Shown here: positions 8,120 to 16,937 of the stretch, one piece after another | Numbering within the stretch: the first letter of the stretch is position 1 | Layout: each line of letters begins with the position of its first letter | NCBI GenBank assembly: GCA_019116965.1 | Contig: DXAT01000009.1 | Span: 1 to 49,875, forward strand | From: Candidatus Coprenecus pullistercoris | GTDB lineage: Bacteria > Bacteroidota > Bacteroidia > Bacteroidales > UBA932 | Direction of reading: 5' to 3' | Length of the DNA: 49,875 bases | The notes under the pieces: model-generated | The model's input: the letters and a program-made list of their open reading frames with translations, nothing else | Told to the model about the DNA's origin: nothing | The model's database searches: none | Made by a program: the position numbers and the translations under genes

Positions 8120-9106
8120 TTACATAGTAGTGGCAGGATCAAGCAGTTTGTCCAGATAATGCACCTCATAATGAAGATGATTGCCGGTGCTGGAGCCGGT
8201 GGTGCCTACATAGCCTATCAGGTCCCCCTTGCGGACATCAGCCCCCTTATCCACAGCAATACGGTGCATGTGGGCATAAGCTGTCTTATAGCCGTTGCGG
8301 TGATTTATCTTTACGAAATTGCCGTATCCTCCGTTCCGGCCGGAAAATGTCACCTCACCGTCCGCCGTCGCATAGATGGGAGTCATCTGCGGAGCCGCGA
8401 GATCAATTCCCTTATGCGTGTGCTTCTTATGCGTTATCGGATGGATGCGCGTACCGAACGGAGATGATATCCGGACATATTCGGTCGGCTTTCCGCTGGG
8501 AACGGACGGATCCCGCGCCACTGTACTGTCCACTGCGGAAGGAAGCGTACCCACCGGCTCAGGCACTACTGCCGGAACCGTGTCCAGCGGTTCAAGAACC
8601 ACATCCGGCACACTTATCGGAACATCATCCTCACCCTCCGGCACGGGCGACATGCCGGACACTATCTCCTCCATGACCTCAGCGGCCTCCCTGATACGGG
8701 CCACGCTGTCCTCCTTGTCGGACAACACCGGGACAAGGTCCTCAGGTCTGAGATGCCTGATGCTCCTGAGATTTTCCTCAAGAAGTCTCCTCTGATCCGA
8801 CACCGTAGTCTCGGCTCTCGGCTCCACAGCAAGCTCTACCGGTGATATTCTGATACCGTCATCGGAGGCCATCAGGTCAAGTACGCTCTTCTCTTCCTCG
8901 ACATATTCGCCGTAAAGCCTCCTGAACTCTTCGAAAGCACTCTCATAACGGGCCAGAAACGCGGCATACTCCTCTGCCCTGCGCTGTTCGAAAGCCGCCT
9001 TCTCCTGCTTTCTGGCATTCTTGAAATCCTCAAGAGTAACATCCTGGGCCGAAGCTGCGGCCGCCGATAGGAACAACATGATAACCGGAAATACTATATT
9101 TCTCAT
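8120..9106 (-). CDS. M23-family (LytM-type) peptidoglycan endopeptidase, secreted
   Basis: A periplasmic zinc metallopeptidase of 328 residues, expected to cut peptide cross-links in peptidoglycan or to regulate amidases. A Sec signal peptide ends near residue 20 (ASAQ). Residues about 25-80 are rich in charged heptads and probably form a coiled coil, followed by a Pro/Val/Asp-rich linker (about 160-205). The C-terminal LytM domain keeps the zinc ligands His231 and Asp235 (HKGID) and His312, with His279 and His310 in the AHMH and HLH motifs, so it should be active. The domain ends only a few residues after the HLH motif. It is 49 bases downstream of copA on the same strand. Confidence 0.92.
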   Translation of the reverse strand: MRNIVFPVIMLFLSAAAASAQDVTLEDFKNARKQEKAAFEQRRAEEYAAFLARYESAFEEFRRLYGEYVEEEKSVLDLMASDDGIRISPVELAVEPRAETTVSDQRRLLEENLRSIRHLRPEDLVPVLSDKEDSVARIREAAEVMEEIVSGMSPVPEGEDDVPISVPDVVLEPLDTVPAVVPEPVGTLPSAVDSTVARDPSVPSGKPTEYVRISSPFGTRIHPITHKKHTHKGIDLAAPQMTPIYATADGEVTFSGRNGGYGNFVKINHRNGYKTAYAHMHRIAVDKGADVRKGDLIGYVGTTGSSTGNHLHYEVHYLDKLLDPATTM

Positions 9107-9155
9107 ATCCTACTGTTTTTTTGTTTTCACACCTATGGTAATCAATGCTTGAAAT

Positions 9156-11372
9156 TCACTTTTGTGACAGTCTTTTGTTTCTGAGACGCAGACTGTTGGT
9201 GACCACGCTGACACTGCTCAGGGCCATAGCGGCGCCACCTATCATCGGATTGAGCAGGAAACCGCTGAACGGATAAAGCACACCCGCTGCGACCGGAACT
9301 GCGATGACATTGTAGATAAAGGCCCAGAAAAGATTCTGACGGATAGTGCATATGGTCAGATGCGACAGACGGATTGCCTCCGGTATTCTCATCAGGTCGG
9401 ACGAAAGTATCGTTATCATGGCCGTATCCATGGCGATGTCACTGCCCCTTCCCATCGCAATACTGAGATCAGCCTGCGCGAGAGCAGCACTGTCGTTGAT
9501 ACCGTCTCCGACCATTGCCACTTTATGCCCTGCATCCTGAAGCCGCTTGACAAAAGCCGCCTTGTCCTGCGGCAGCACGCCGGCATGGTACTCGTCCACA
9601 CCTGCCTGACGGGCCACCGCAGCGGCCGAAGCCTCATTGTCTCCTGTAAGCATGACCGTGCGGATACCCATGTGATGCAGCTTCGCCACGGCTTCTGCGG
9701 AAGTAGGCTTTATCCTGTCCGTGACCGCAACTGCCGCCAAGGCCCTGGTACTGTCGGCGAACCATATCACCGTCCTGGCCTGGGCCAGCCATTCCCCGGT
9801 ACGGGCCAGAAGTTCCTCAGAAGGTCCGGCTCCGCAGTCCCTCAGCAGTTCCTGACTGCCGACATAGTATGTAATACCGCCGTATGTCCCCCGTACGCCT
9901 TTCCCAGGTATATTCTCAAAGGCGGATATTTCCGGCAAAGACTGCTGCCCACACCCCATTGCACCGACCACCGCCTCCGCCAAAGGATGTTCCGAAAGAG
10001 ACTCGATGGCCGCCAGAACAGGACGCAGAGACTCCGCTCCTGGGCCCCAGCACTGGTCCGCCACCTCCGGACGGCCCTCGGTGAGAGTACCGGTCTTGTC
10101 CAGCACCACGGTGTCCACTTTCCTGGCTACCTCCAGACTTGCCGCATCCTTGATGAGGATGCCGTTGCGGGCCCCCTTGCCTACCCCCACTATGATAGCA
10201 GTAGGTGTAGCAAGACCGAGAGCACACGGACAGGCGATTATAAGTACGGTTATCATGCACAGCAGTCCGTGGATGAATCCGTCCTCCGGAGCGAATATCC
10301 ACCACGCAGCGAACACGACTACCGCGATGCCCATGATGACGGGCACGAATACCGATGCGACCCTGTCCACAAGGTTCTGCACAGGAGCCTTGCTGCCCTG
10401 CGCGTCCTGCACCATGCGGATAATCTGCGAGAGCACCGTGTCCCCTCCGGCTCTGTCGACCCGGAAACGGAAAGCTCCGCGCTGATTGATTGTTCCGGCA
10501 TACACTTCAGACCCATCCTGCTTGAACACTGGGACCGGCTCCCCACTGAGCATGCTCTCGTCCACATACGACTCCCCGGCGAGCACAGTGCCGTCAAGAG
10601 CCACCCGCTCACCCGGTCTTACCGCCACGGTGTCCCCGGCCTGAGCCCACTGGACCGGCACCTCTTTCTCCGTACCGTCCTCCGCTACCACCGTAACAGT
10701 CTTTGGCTGCAGTCCCATCAAAGCGCGGACAGCCCCTGTCGTCTTATGTTTTGCCCTGGCCTCCAACAGCCTGCCGATTAGGATGAAGGCAACGATGACA
10801 CTTGCCGACTCGAAATACAGATGCGGTTCAATGCCGCGCGACAACCAGAACTCCGGAAAAAGCAGGTTGAAGGCACTGAACAGCCAGGCCACTCCCGTAC
10901 TGCTGGCCACCAGCGTGTCCATATTGACAGCACCATGCCGCAGTTGCCTGAAGGTATTGATGAAAAAACGGCGGCCGAACACAAATACCGCAACGGCAGA
11001 CAGTACGGCAGAAAGCCATTGTCCCCAGCGCAAGTCCATGAAGAACATACTCAGCACAAATACAGGCACCGCCAGGACAAGGGCTCCCGCAGTCTGTATC
11101 CGCAGGGTCCTGTACTGCCGGACACGCTCGGCCTCCGCTGCCTCCTCCTCGTTCTCCGCATCAGTTATCAGACCGTACCCGGCCTCCTCCACCGCTTTCC
11201 GCAGCGACTCCGGCGAGCACTTGCTGTCATCATAGTCGACCAGAGCCGTAGCCGAGGCATAATTGACATTGGCCTCCTGCACGCCGTCACAGGCATTCAG
11301 GACCTTATTTACCCGGGCGGCACAGGCGGCACATCCCAGGCCGGTTATTGGAAATATCTCTTTTTTCCGCAT
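9156..11372 (-). CDS. copA: Copper-translocating P1B-type ATPase
   Basis: A membrane ATPase of 738 residues that pumps Cu(I) out of the cytoplasm. It has one N-terminal heavy-metal-associated domain with Cys14 and Cys17 (GLGCAAC; the usual Met before the first Cys is replaced). Membrane helices follow, then the actuator loop, the transmembrane metal site Cys381-Pro382-Cys383, the phosphorylated Asp425 in DKTGT, the SEHP motif typical of P1B pumps, the GDGIND hinge, and two final helices. CPC together with the HMA domain indicates copper or silver rather than zinc or cadmium. A TATTTTTG -7 box lies at 11403-11410 on the minus strand. No copper regulator or chaperone is adjacent. Confidence 0.94.
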   Translation of the reverse strand: MRKKEIFPITGLGCAACAARVNKVLNACDGVQEANVNYASATALVDYDDSKCSPESLRKAVEEAGYGLITDAENEEEAAEAERVRQYRTLRIQTAGALVLAVPVFVLSMFFMDLRWGQWLSAVLSAVAVFVFGRRFFINTFRQLRHGAVNMDTLVASSTGVAWLFSAFNLLFPEFWLSRGIEPHLYFESASVIVAFILIGRLLEARAKHKTTGAVRALMGLQPKTVTVVAEDGTEKEVPVQWAQAGDTVAVRPGERVALDGTVLAGESYVDESMLSGEPVPVFKQDGSEVYAGTINQRGAFRFRVDRAGGDTVLSQIIRMVQDAQGSKAPVQNLVDRVASVFVPVIMGIAVVVFAAWWIFAPEDGFIHGLLCMITVLIIACPCALGLATPTAIIVGVGKGARNGILIKDAASLEVARKVDTVVLDKTGTLTEGRPEVADQCWGPGAESLRPVLAAIESLSEHPLAEAVVGAMGCGQQSLPEISAFENIPGKGVRGTYGGITYYVGSQELLRDCGAGPSEELLARTGEWLAQARTVIWFADSTRALAAVAVTDRIKPTSAEAVAKLHHMGIRTVMLTGDNEASAAAVARQAGVDEYHAGVLPQDKAAFVKRLQDAGHKVAMVGDGINDSAALAQADLSIAMGRGSDIAMDTAMITILSSDLMRIPEAIRLSHLTICTIRQNLFWAFIYNVIAVPVAAGVLYPFSGFLLNPMIGGAAMALSSVSVVTNSLRLRNKRLSQK

Positions 11373-11441
11373 AGCTCAACACTTTAACATACCAGATATC
11401 GACAAAAATACTTACCTCTATCTGCAACCGGATTGCATAAA

Positions 11442-11471
11442 TAAAAAATGCCGCCCCTGCAGGGGCAGCAT
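11442..11471 (-). terminator. Rho-independent terminator of tRNA-His
   Basis: On the minus strand a GC-rich hairpin (TGCTGCCCCTG paired with CAGGGGCGGCA, one mismatch) is followed directly by TTTTTT. It lies just after the tRNA-His 3' end and before copA, so copA is probably transcribed from its own promoter. Confidence 0.88.
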
Positions 11472-11478
11472 CACGACG

Positions 11479-11552
11479 GGTGGAAGATGGGATTCGAACC
11501 CACGACCCTTGGTGCCACAAACCAATGCTCTAACCAACTGAGCTACATCCAC
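11479..11552 (-). tRNA. tRNA-His (anticodon GTG)
   Basis: A full cloverleaf can be drawn on the minus strand: acceptor GTGGATG/CTTCCAC with one internal T-T mismatch, D arm GCTC/GAGC, anticodon stem TTGGT/ACCAA with loop TTGTGGC and therefore anticodon GUG, and T arm with TTCGAAT. The base before G1 is G (11553), matching the extra G-1 specific to tRNA-His, opposite discriminator C73. No CCA is encoded. Confidence 0.95.
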
Positions 11553-11585
11553 CATGTACCCTTCCACACTCGCGAAAAGGGACTG

Positions 11586-11618
11586 CAAATATAAGAATAG
11601 TTTTCTTATTCAAGCAAA
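11586..11618 (-). promoter_or_regulatory. Promoter of tRNA-His
   Basis: On the minus strand TTTG (11618-11615) and TATATTTG (11593-11586) are separated by 21 bases, two more than ideal. Transcription would start near 11580, about 27 bases before the tRNA. It overlaps and diverges from the promoter of the carboxyltransferase gene. Confidence 0.55.
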
Positions 11619-11631
11619 TTTTCTATATTTG
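11601..11631 (+). promoter_or_regulatory. Promoter of the carboxyltransferase gene
   Basis: TTTT (11601-11604), a one-base variant of the -33 box, stands exactly 19 bases before a perfect -7 box TATATTTG (11624-11631). The start codon follows 30 bases later. Confidence 0.6.
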
Positions 11632-11661
11632 AGGCAAATTTTTTAACGAAACACTAACCAA

Positions 11662-13443
11662 ATGGCACGTGAAATAAAATTTTCCCTTGTTTACAGGGAT
11701 ATGTGGCAGTCCTCGGGCAAATATGTCCCCAGAGTAGATCAGTTGGTGCAGATCGCACCTGTAATCATTGACATGGGATGCTTCGACAGAGTCGAGACCA
11801 ACGGAGGCGCTTTCGAGCAGGTCAACCTGCTTTTCGGAGAGAATCCCAACAAAGCGGTCAGAGCATGGACGGCTCCGTTCAACAAGGTCGGCATACAGAC
11901 ACACATGCTTGAGAGAGGCCTCAACGCTCTCCGTATGAATCCCGTGCCAAGAGATGTCAGAGCGCTCATGTACAAGGTCAAGGCCAAGCAGGGGACCAAT
12001 ATCTCCCGCTCGTTCTGCGGACTCAACGACCACCGCAACCTCAAGGACTCCGTCATACTGGCCAAGGAAGGCGGCATGATATCCCAGGTGGCCCTGAGCA
12101 TCACCTACTCCCCCGTACACACGGTAGAGTACTACATGGACATCGTGGACAAGGTGGTGGAATACGGCTGCGACGAGATCTGCCTCAAGGACATGGCCGG
12201 CATCGGACGCCCCGCATTCCTCGGCAGGCTCACCAAGAGCATCAAGGACAAATATCCCCGCATAGTAGTCCAGTATCACGGCCATTCCGGCCCCGGCTTC
12301 TCGGTCGCATCGATGCTTGAGGTGGCAAGGGCCGGCGCCGACTACATAGATGTGGCCATGGAGCCTCTGTCCTGGGGTAAGATCCACCCCGATGTCATCA
12401 CCATCCAGGCCATGCTGAAAGACGCAGGATTCAAGGTCAAGGACATCAACATGAACGCATACATGGAGGCCCGGAGACTTACCCAGACTTTCATCGATGA
12501 TTTCCTCGGCTACTTCATCGAGCCTACCAACTATATCTGCTCGTCCCTGCTGGTGGGCTGCGGCCTGCCCGGCGGCATGATGGGCTCCATGATGGCGGAC
12601 CTCAAGGGATTCCAGGGCGCAATCAACATGTCCCTGCGCAACCAGGGCAAGAAGGAAGTCTCCCTCAACGAACTGATGGTGATGCTCTTCCAGGAAGTAG
12701 AGTATGTATGGCCCAAGCTCGGCTATCCCCCGCTCGTGACCCCGTTCAGCCAGTATGTGAAGAACACTGCGCTGATGAACCTGATGCACACCCTCAAGGG
12801 CGAGCCCAGGTGGAAGACCATTGACAAGGACACCATGAACATGATTCTCGGCAAGACAGGCAAACTGCCAGGTCCCCTGGCTCCGGAGATTCTGGATATC
12901 GTAAAGGAGAAAGGCCTGGAGTTCTACACCGGCAATCCTCAGGATGCGTTCCCGGACGAGCTGCCCAAGTTCATCGAGGAGATGGAGAAAGAAGGCTGGG
13001 ACCGCGGGCAGGACGACGAGGAGCTATTCGAGTTCGCAATGCACGAGCGTCAGTACCGCGACTACAAGAGCGGCGTGGCCAAGGAGCGTTTCAACAAAGA
13101 GCTTGAGGCAGCCCGCGAGAAAGCAGGCGCACCCAAGATAGTGACCCGTCAGGTCGTGGAGGTTCCCGCTTTCGACGCTGAGAAAGTCATGACCGAGCAT
13201 CCGCAGGCACTGGCCGTGCAGGCAGTGGCAAAAGGCAAGCTCCTTTGGAAATACAATGTGGCTGATGACAGCACCGCGCCGGTAATCGGCACCAAGTTCA
13301 AGGAAGGCGAGCCCGTATGCTACATACAGACCTACTACGGCATCGAGCCTGTCAAGGCTCCCAAGACCGGCAAACTGATTCAGGTAAACGCCGGACAGGG
13401 TGACACCCTTGAGCTCAATCAGGTCCTCGCCTTCATCGAGTAG
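11662..13443 (+). CDS. Oxaloacetate decarboxylase alpha / pyruvate carboxylase subunit B-like carboxyltransferase with a lysine-less biotin-like domain
   Basis: A 593-residue protein of the biotin-dependent carboxyltransferase family (oxaloacetate decarboxylase alpha, PycB, transcarboxylase 5S). The TIM barrel keeps the metal and active-site residues: Asp13 (YRDMWQS), Lys176 (LKDMAG, the carboxylated lysine) and His206/His208 (YHGHSG). A PYC_OADA-type helical domain follows (about 300-480). The last 75 residues look like a biotinyl/lipoyl fold (VKAPKTGKLI, GDTLELNQVLAFIE), but where EAMKM is expected the sequence reads QTYYG, so the biotin lysine is replaced by Tyr559. The enzyme must therefore use a separate biotin carrier, or have another role. 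It stands alone between tRNA-His and a convergent operon; no beta or gamma decarboxylase subunit is adjacent. Confidence 0.88.
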   Translation: MAREIKFSLVYRDMWQSSGKYVPRVDQLVQIAPVIIDMGCFDRVETNGGAFEQVNLLFGENPNKAVRAWTAPFNKVGIQTHMLERGLNALRMNPVPRDVRALMYKVKAKQGTNISRSFCGLNDHRNLKDSVILAKEGGMISQVALSITYSPVHTVEYYMDIVDKVVEYGCDEICLKDMAGIGRPAFLGRLTKSIKDKYPRIVVQYHGHSGPGFSVASMLEVARAGADYIDVAMEPLSWGKIHPDVITIQAMLKDAGFKVKDINMNAYMEARRLTQTFIDDFLGYFIEPTNYICSSLLVGCGLPGGMMGSMMADLKGFQGAINMSLRNQGKKEVSLNELMVMLFQEVEYVWPKLGYPPLVTPFSQYVKNTALMNLMHTLKGEPRWKTIDKDTMNMILGKTGKLPGPLAPEILDIVKEKGLEFYTGNPQDAFPDELPKFIEEMEKEGWDRGQDDEELFEFAMHERQYRDYKSGVAKERFNKELEAAREKAGAPKIVTRQVVEVPAFDAEKVMTEHPQALAVQAVAKGKLLWKYNVADDSTAPVIGTKFKEGEPVCYIQTYYGIEPVKAPKTGKLIQVNAGQGDTLELNQVLAFIE

Positions 13444-13486
13444 GGCTGACACCGCACAATCAAAGAAAAAGCCCCGTCGGCATCAG

Positions 13487-13516
13487 AGACATGCTCCTTG
13501 CAGCATGTCTTTTTTA
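13487..13516 (+). terminator. Rho-independent terminator after the carboxyltransferase gene
   Basis: AGACATGCT and AGCATGTCT form a perfect nine-base-pair stem around a six-base loop, followed by TTTTTTATTTT. It overlaps the stop codon of the convergent gene at 13514. Confidence 0.9.
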
Positions 13517-14815
13517 TTTTATCTGCCGGATAAGCATCCCTTCGGAAAACGCCGACTTTGAACCGCTCACCACCTGGAACTCCGTGGCCTGAAGCACAGA
13601 CCCCGGCGTCTGTTCCTCTACGGCCATATAGCGGTTGTCCCATATCCTGCCGGGGACTGGGCGTATCACTCCTCGGCGTCTGTAGACATACTTGCCGGTG
13701 ACCTCGTCGAATACAGGCACGATTACCTCGAACTTGGACTTGGCGCTCACTCCTTCCTTCATGCCTATCTGGGCCGTAAGCGGCTCCACACTGTTCAGCG
13801 GCACCTTTACCTTGAACTGGTCATATTTTTTCTGCAGCATGACGATATTGTTGTCCAAAGCACGAGCAAGCACCTTGCGAAACACATCGACATCGTTGTG
13901 CAGACCGCGAAGCACCGGCTTGTTGCTCTTAGCCTTATAGCTGCCTATATACTTGAGGCCGAAAGTCGTGTTGTCCTTCTCATAGGCCTCCCTTTTCACA
14001 GCCAGCGCCGCATCCTGACCGAAAGCGGCCATAGACAACGAGTCCGCAAGCGGCTTGTCGTAATAGTACTCGCTGTAGAACCTGTCCGCCACCGCATCGT
14101 TCCAGTCCAACTGATACAGATGCGAAGTGACCTTCACCTTGAATCCAGCCACCATCATGGAGATAGAGGCTCCAAGCGAGGCTATCTGCGTAAAGGAGTC
14201 GCTGTCCTCTCCGGCAAGCGCATCCAGCACCCCTCCGGCAAGCAGCAGAATTGCCGCTGCGATATCCGCGTTCTCCTTATGATTGATATACTGTACATCA
14301 TTGACTATGACAAATGTATTGTCGATAAGCTCGTATCCTCTGTCCGCCAGGGCATCTATGCCTCTGACGCCCTGACTTGCCAGGGACACATCCGCGGCCG
14401 TGGCGTCATACAGTCCGCGCTCAAGCACCAGCGAGGGATCGAAGCCTCCGGTCTCCTTGCTGCGGGAAAACCATTTGGACACCAGCCTTTTAGCCACATT
14501 ATTACGCTTCAGGAAACGGTCTATCTGCTCCTGCGCCGTATTCTTGTCAGTGACCCGGGCCGTTATGACCTTGACACTCAGGTCATGATTGTTGTATTTG
14601 TCGGGCGTCCCGAGTGACATGAAAGCCGATACTATCTCGTCGTCCATCTCAAGCTCCGGATGGCTGAGCAGCATCGTATAAAGCGAGCTGCGCCTGTAGG
14701 CGAGAGCGTCATCGGCATCCTGGGCAGCTCCTGGCGCGGACACGCACAGGCATACCGCGATAACCGCCGCTGCCGTAAATATCCTCATCATAATATGTCT
14801 CATAGCCGTAATCAT
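13514..14815 (-). CDS. Secreted protein of unknown function, third gene of an envelope operon
   Basis: I do not recognise the family. The frame could start at 14827, but the ATG at 14815 is preferred because it overlaps the previous gene's stop codon as TAATG, giving 433 residues; a Met at 14803 is also possible. After a hydrophobic signal segment ending near AAQD the mature protein is soluble, with no clear membrane helix apart from a weakly hydrophobic alanine/leucine stretch in the middle (AAAILLLAGGVLDAL). The C-terminal third, with phrases such as GVSAKSKFEVIVPVFDE and a terminal IRQIK, looks like beta structure. It ends the operon begun by the 162-residue lipoprotein, so it probably works in the cell envelope with the WG-repeat protein. 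Confidence 0.75.
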   Translation of the reverse strand: MITAMRHIMMRIFTAAAVIAVCLCVSAPGAAQDADDALAYRRSSLYTMLLSHPELEMDDEIVSAFMSLGTPDKYNNHDLSVKVITARVTDKNTAQEQIDRFLKRNNVAKRLVSKWFSRSKETGGFDPSLVLERGLYDATAADVSLASQGVRGIDALADRGYELIDNTFVIVNDVQYINHKENADIAAAILLLAGGVLDALAGEDSDSFTQIASLGASISMMVAGFKVKVTSHLYQLDWNDAVADRFYSEYYYDKPLADSLSMAAFGQDAALAVKREAYEKDNTTFGLKYIGSYKAKSNKPVLRGLHNDVDVFRKVLARALDNNIVMLQKKYDQFKVKVPLNSVEPLTAQIGMKEGVSAKSKFEVIVPVFDEVTGKYVYRRRGVIRPVPGRIWDNRYMAVEEQTPGSVLQATEFQVVSGSKSAFSEGMLIRQIK

Positions 14816-15768
14816 TAATAATCCCACATGGATTCATTGACAAAAGAAGAGACCCCTATCCTGCCGTCCGTACGGACAAAGTCGATCACCGTATCCCCGT
14901 TGCCGTCCATCCAGGCCATCTCTCCCTTGCCGTTCATGACCCATCTCACGGCACCGTCCTCAGGATTTAGGAGAAGTCCGGCAGGGACAGCGTTGGGAGC
15001 ACCCTGCACAGACCGGTATATAACTGGGATAACCTCTTCCCCCTCAGTATTGACGAAGCCGTAAAGGCCGTCGCGCTTTACCCAGGCGAGACCGTCCTTG
15101 AACTCCCCGACCATCTGATAGGGCCGCTCCGCATCCGTAAGTATCCGCATCTCCCGGTCAATCAGCACCCAGGCCCCGTCATAGACCACAGGACGGCCGT
15201 CATCATCCTTGGCATACAGGTCCGACATCCCGAACGACTCCGAAACACCGAGGATGTACTCCCGGCCTATCTCTTTCTTGCCGTTGCGGCTCATCACGGG
15301 CATATACCTGACAGCCCGTTTCGAATCAGTCTCGGCCCTGTTGACCCAGGCGACCGAATCCACGAACGGGCCCACCATGTCGAAACAGAACAGACCGCCC
15401 ATCAGTATGTCCGGATATGCCAGGTCGATAAATGTCCAGGCTCCGTCCACCCACATCTCTCCGCCCCTGGGACATCTGTATACCGCCACAATACCCTCAT
15501 TGCACAGGTCTATGTATGTGTAGCGGGGCTGAATGACCACACGGCCGGAAGACTCCACCAGTCCGGCGAGTCCGGAATCGCTGTACACCACTCCGTAACC
15601 GTCCGCAAAACGGCTGACCGCAGAGTACACAGGCCTGACGACCACTTTGCCCGACGCATCACGGTAACCCCATTTACCGGAGGCCGCATCCTGATACGGT
15701 ATCAGGTCCGAGGCCCGCAGCGTCACCGCGCAGCAGACCATGATAATGGATATAAGTAACTGTCTCAT
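14815..15768 (-). CDS. WG-repeat protein, secreted
   Basis: A 317-residue exported protein with a signal peptide ending near residue 19 and several WG repeats, a beta-structured repeat with the pattern WG-(F/Y)-x-(D/N)-x2-G-x2-(V/I)-I-x-P-x-Y. Clear copies are KWGYRDASGKVVVRPVY (from about residue 32), GLAGLVESSGRVVIQPRY (about 66), and LYGFVNTEGEEVIPVIY (about 235); weaker ones lie between. WG repeats are thought to mediate binding, and no enzyme motif is present. It is the middle gene of a three-gene operon and is translationally coupled to the next gene by TAATG. Confidence 0.85.
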   Translation of the reverse strand: MRQLLISIIMVCCAVTLRASDLIPYQDAASGKWGYRDASGKVVVRPVYSAVSRFADGYGVVYSDSGLAGLVESSGRVVIQPRYTYIDLCNEGIVAVYRCPRGGEMWVDGAWTFIDLAYPDILMGGLFCFDMVGPFVDSVAWVNRAETDSKRAVRYMPVMSRNGKKEIGREYILGVSESFGMSDLYAKDDDGRPVVYDGAWVLIDREMRILTDAERPYQMVGEFKDGLAWVKRDGLYGFVNTEGEEVIPVIYRSVQGAPNAVPAGLLLNPEDGAVRWVMNGKGEMAWMDGNGDTVIDFVRTDGRIGVSSFVNESMWDY

Positions 15769-15796
15769 AGCTTATGATTTTCATATTGTCCGAAAT

Positions 15797-16285
15797 TCAG
15801 AATCCGGATGACAGCGGCTTTACCACGCCCTGTGACTCGAGATATTTACGCAGCTCGTCCTTGGCGACCGATACGGCGTATCCTATCCGGTATCCGTTGC
15901 GGCGTGTCTTGATGACCTGCCGGCTGCCCGTCGCGACAGAGTTGATGTATCTCCGGTAATCACCGGTAAAGAAGCTGTCGAAAAAGAGGGAGTCGGAAGC
16001 CGGCACCCCTCCTGTCACAAGAGCCGGCTGCGCCGATGCTCCTCCTCCGGCTGGAACACCCTTGAATATGACCGCGTGGACTGCGTTTCTTCCGGCGACA
16101 TCCTCCGGCATTTTCGGAGTCCGGTAATAGCTCCACACCCTGAGCACATAGGTTCCCTCCGCTCCTACGCCTATGCTTTCCACCTCATAGGACCAGGGCC
16201 GGTCCGCCTTGCTGACCCTTGAGGCCGGTCCGCAGGAATAAAGTAAAAAGGGCAAAATCAGTAAAAAAAAGGGAAATTTCTTCAT
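15797..16285 (-). CDS. Conserved Bacteroidota lipoprotein of unknown function
   Basis: A 162-residue protein with a strong lipoprotein signal (Cys18 in LLYSC). The mature part includes VRVWSYYRTPKMPEDV, NAVHAVIFKG and an ending KYLESQGVVKPLSSGF. This resembles a Bacteroidota lipoprotein set I remember only as hypothetical, with some similarity to LPP20-type lipoproteins; I cannot confirm either. It is the first gene of the operon, 28 bases before the WG-repeat gene, and is served by a consensus promoter. Confidence 0.78.
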   Translation of the reverse strand: MKKFPFFLLILPFLLYSCGPASRVSKADRPWSYEVESIGVGAEGTYVLRVWSYYRTPKMPEDVAGRNAVHAVIFKGVPAGGGASAQPALVTGGVPASDSLFFDSFFTGDYRRYINSVATGSRQVIKTRRNGYRIGYAVSVAKDELRKYLESQGVVKPLSSGF

Positions 16286-16304
16286 AGCCGGCTATATTTG
16301 TAGA

Positions 16305-16335
16305 CAAAGATAATTTGTTTTGCAAAGTTTTCAAA
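16305..16335 (-). promoter_or_regulatory. Promoter of the lipoprotein/WG-repeat operon, TTTG-N19-TATCTTTG
   Basis: On the minus strand TTTG (16335-16332) and TATCTTTG (16312-16305) are exactly 19 bases apart, a perfect fit to the phylum consensus. The lipoprotein start lies 19 bases downstream of the -7 box. Confidence 0.8.
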
Positions 16336-16352
16336 ATCGTTTTGTATCTTTG
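16319..16352 (+). promoter_or_regulatory. Promoter of the DUF308 gene
   Basis: A perfect -7 box TATCTTTG lies at 16345-16352, 26 bases before the start codon. The closest TTTG (16319-16322) is 22 bases upstream, three more than ideal. It interleaves with the divergent lipoprotein promoter. Confidence 0.5.
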
Positions 16353-16378
16353 TAAATTAAATAGAAAACTTACTGTAC

Positions 16379-16933
16379 ATGAAACCAGCCATCGTCTTTT
16401 TCGACAGGTCCTACGGCTACGCAAGAGCCATAGTCTCCCTGATTGCAGGCCTGATTCTTGTGATCTGGCCCAAACAAGTGCAGGAATCCATCATCATCAT
16501 TGCCGGCGCACTCATCCTGGCCATCGGCATAGTCAGCATAATTCTCTACTATACCGGCCAATGGAAAAGCGAGAAGGTATCTCTGCTCATGCTCAACTCC
16601 ATCGTCGACATAGCATTCGGTACCGTCCTGCTCATTTTCCCGGACTTCTTCCGCAGCTTCATCATGTTTGTATTCGGCCTTATCCTGCTCATTTTCAGCT
16701 TAGGAGAGATTATCAATCTGGTCCGTACGGCCAAGTTGCTCAGCATTCCGATCCCCCTGTTCATAGGTCCGGTCATCACGCTGGGCATGGGTATTGCCAT
16801 GTTCTTCTTCCCGGCTAAGAGCGGCAATGTGCTGTTCATCCTTTTCGGTGCGACCCTGCTGCTGTACGCAGTATCGGAATTCGCATCCACATATACGATA
16901 AGAAAGAGATTGAAAGAGACTGATATAGAATAG
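16379..16933 (+). CDS. DUF308 / HdeD-family membrane protein
   Basis: A 184-residue integral membrane protein with about six hydrophobic segments, arranged as repeated pairs of the form GLILVIWPKQ...IIIAGALILAIGI and GTVLLIFPDFF...FVFGLILLIFSLGEI, typical of the DUF308 (HdeD-like) family. HdeD in E. coli is linked to acid resistance, but most members have no known function. It is divergent from the lipoprotein operon and ends five bases before the convergent tRNA-Arg gene. Confidence 0.85.
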   Translation: MKPAIVFFDRSYGYARAIVSLIAGLILVIWPKQVQESIIIIAGALILAIGIVSIILYYTGQWKSEKVSLLMLNSIVDIAFGTVLLIFPDFFRSFIMFVFGLILLIFSLGEIINLVRTAKLLSIPIPLFIGPVITLGMGIAMFFFPAKSGNVLFILFGATLLLYAVSEFASTYTIRKRLKETDIE

Positions 16934-16937
16934 ATAG

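Noticed and set aside
9360-10781. Plus-strand frame of 473 codons opposite copA.
   Set aside because: Antisense shadow of an unmistakable copper ATPase; composition is rich in Arg, His and Ser as expected of a shadow.
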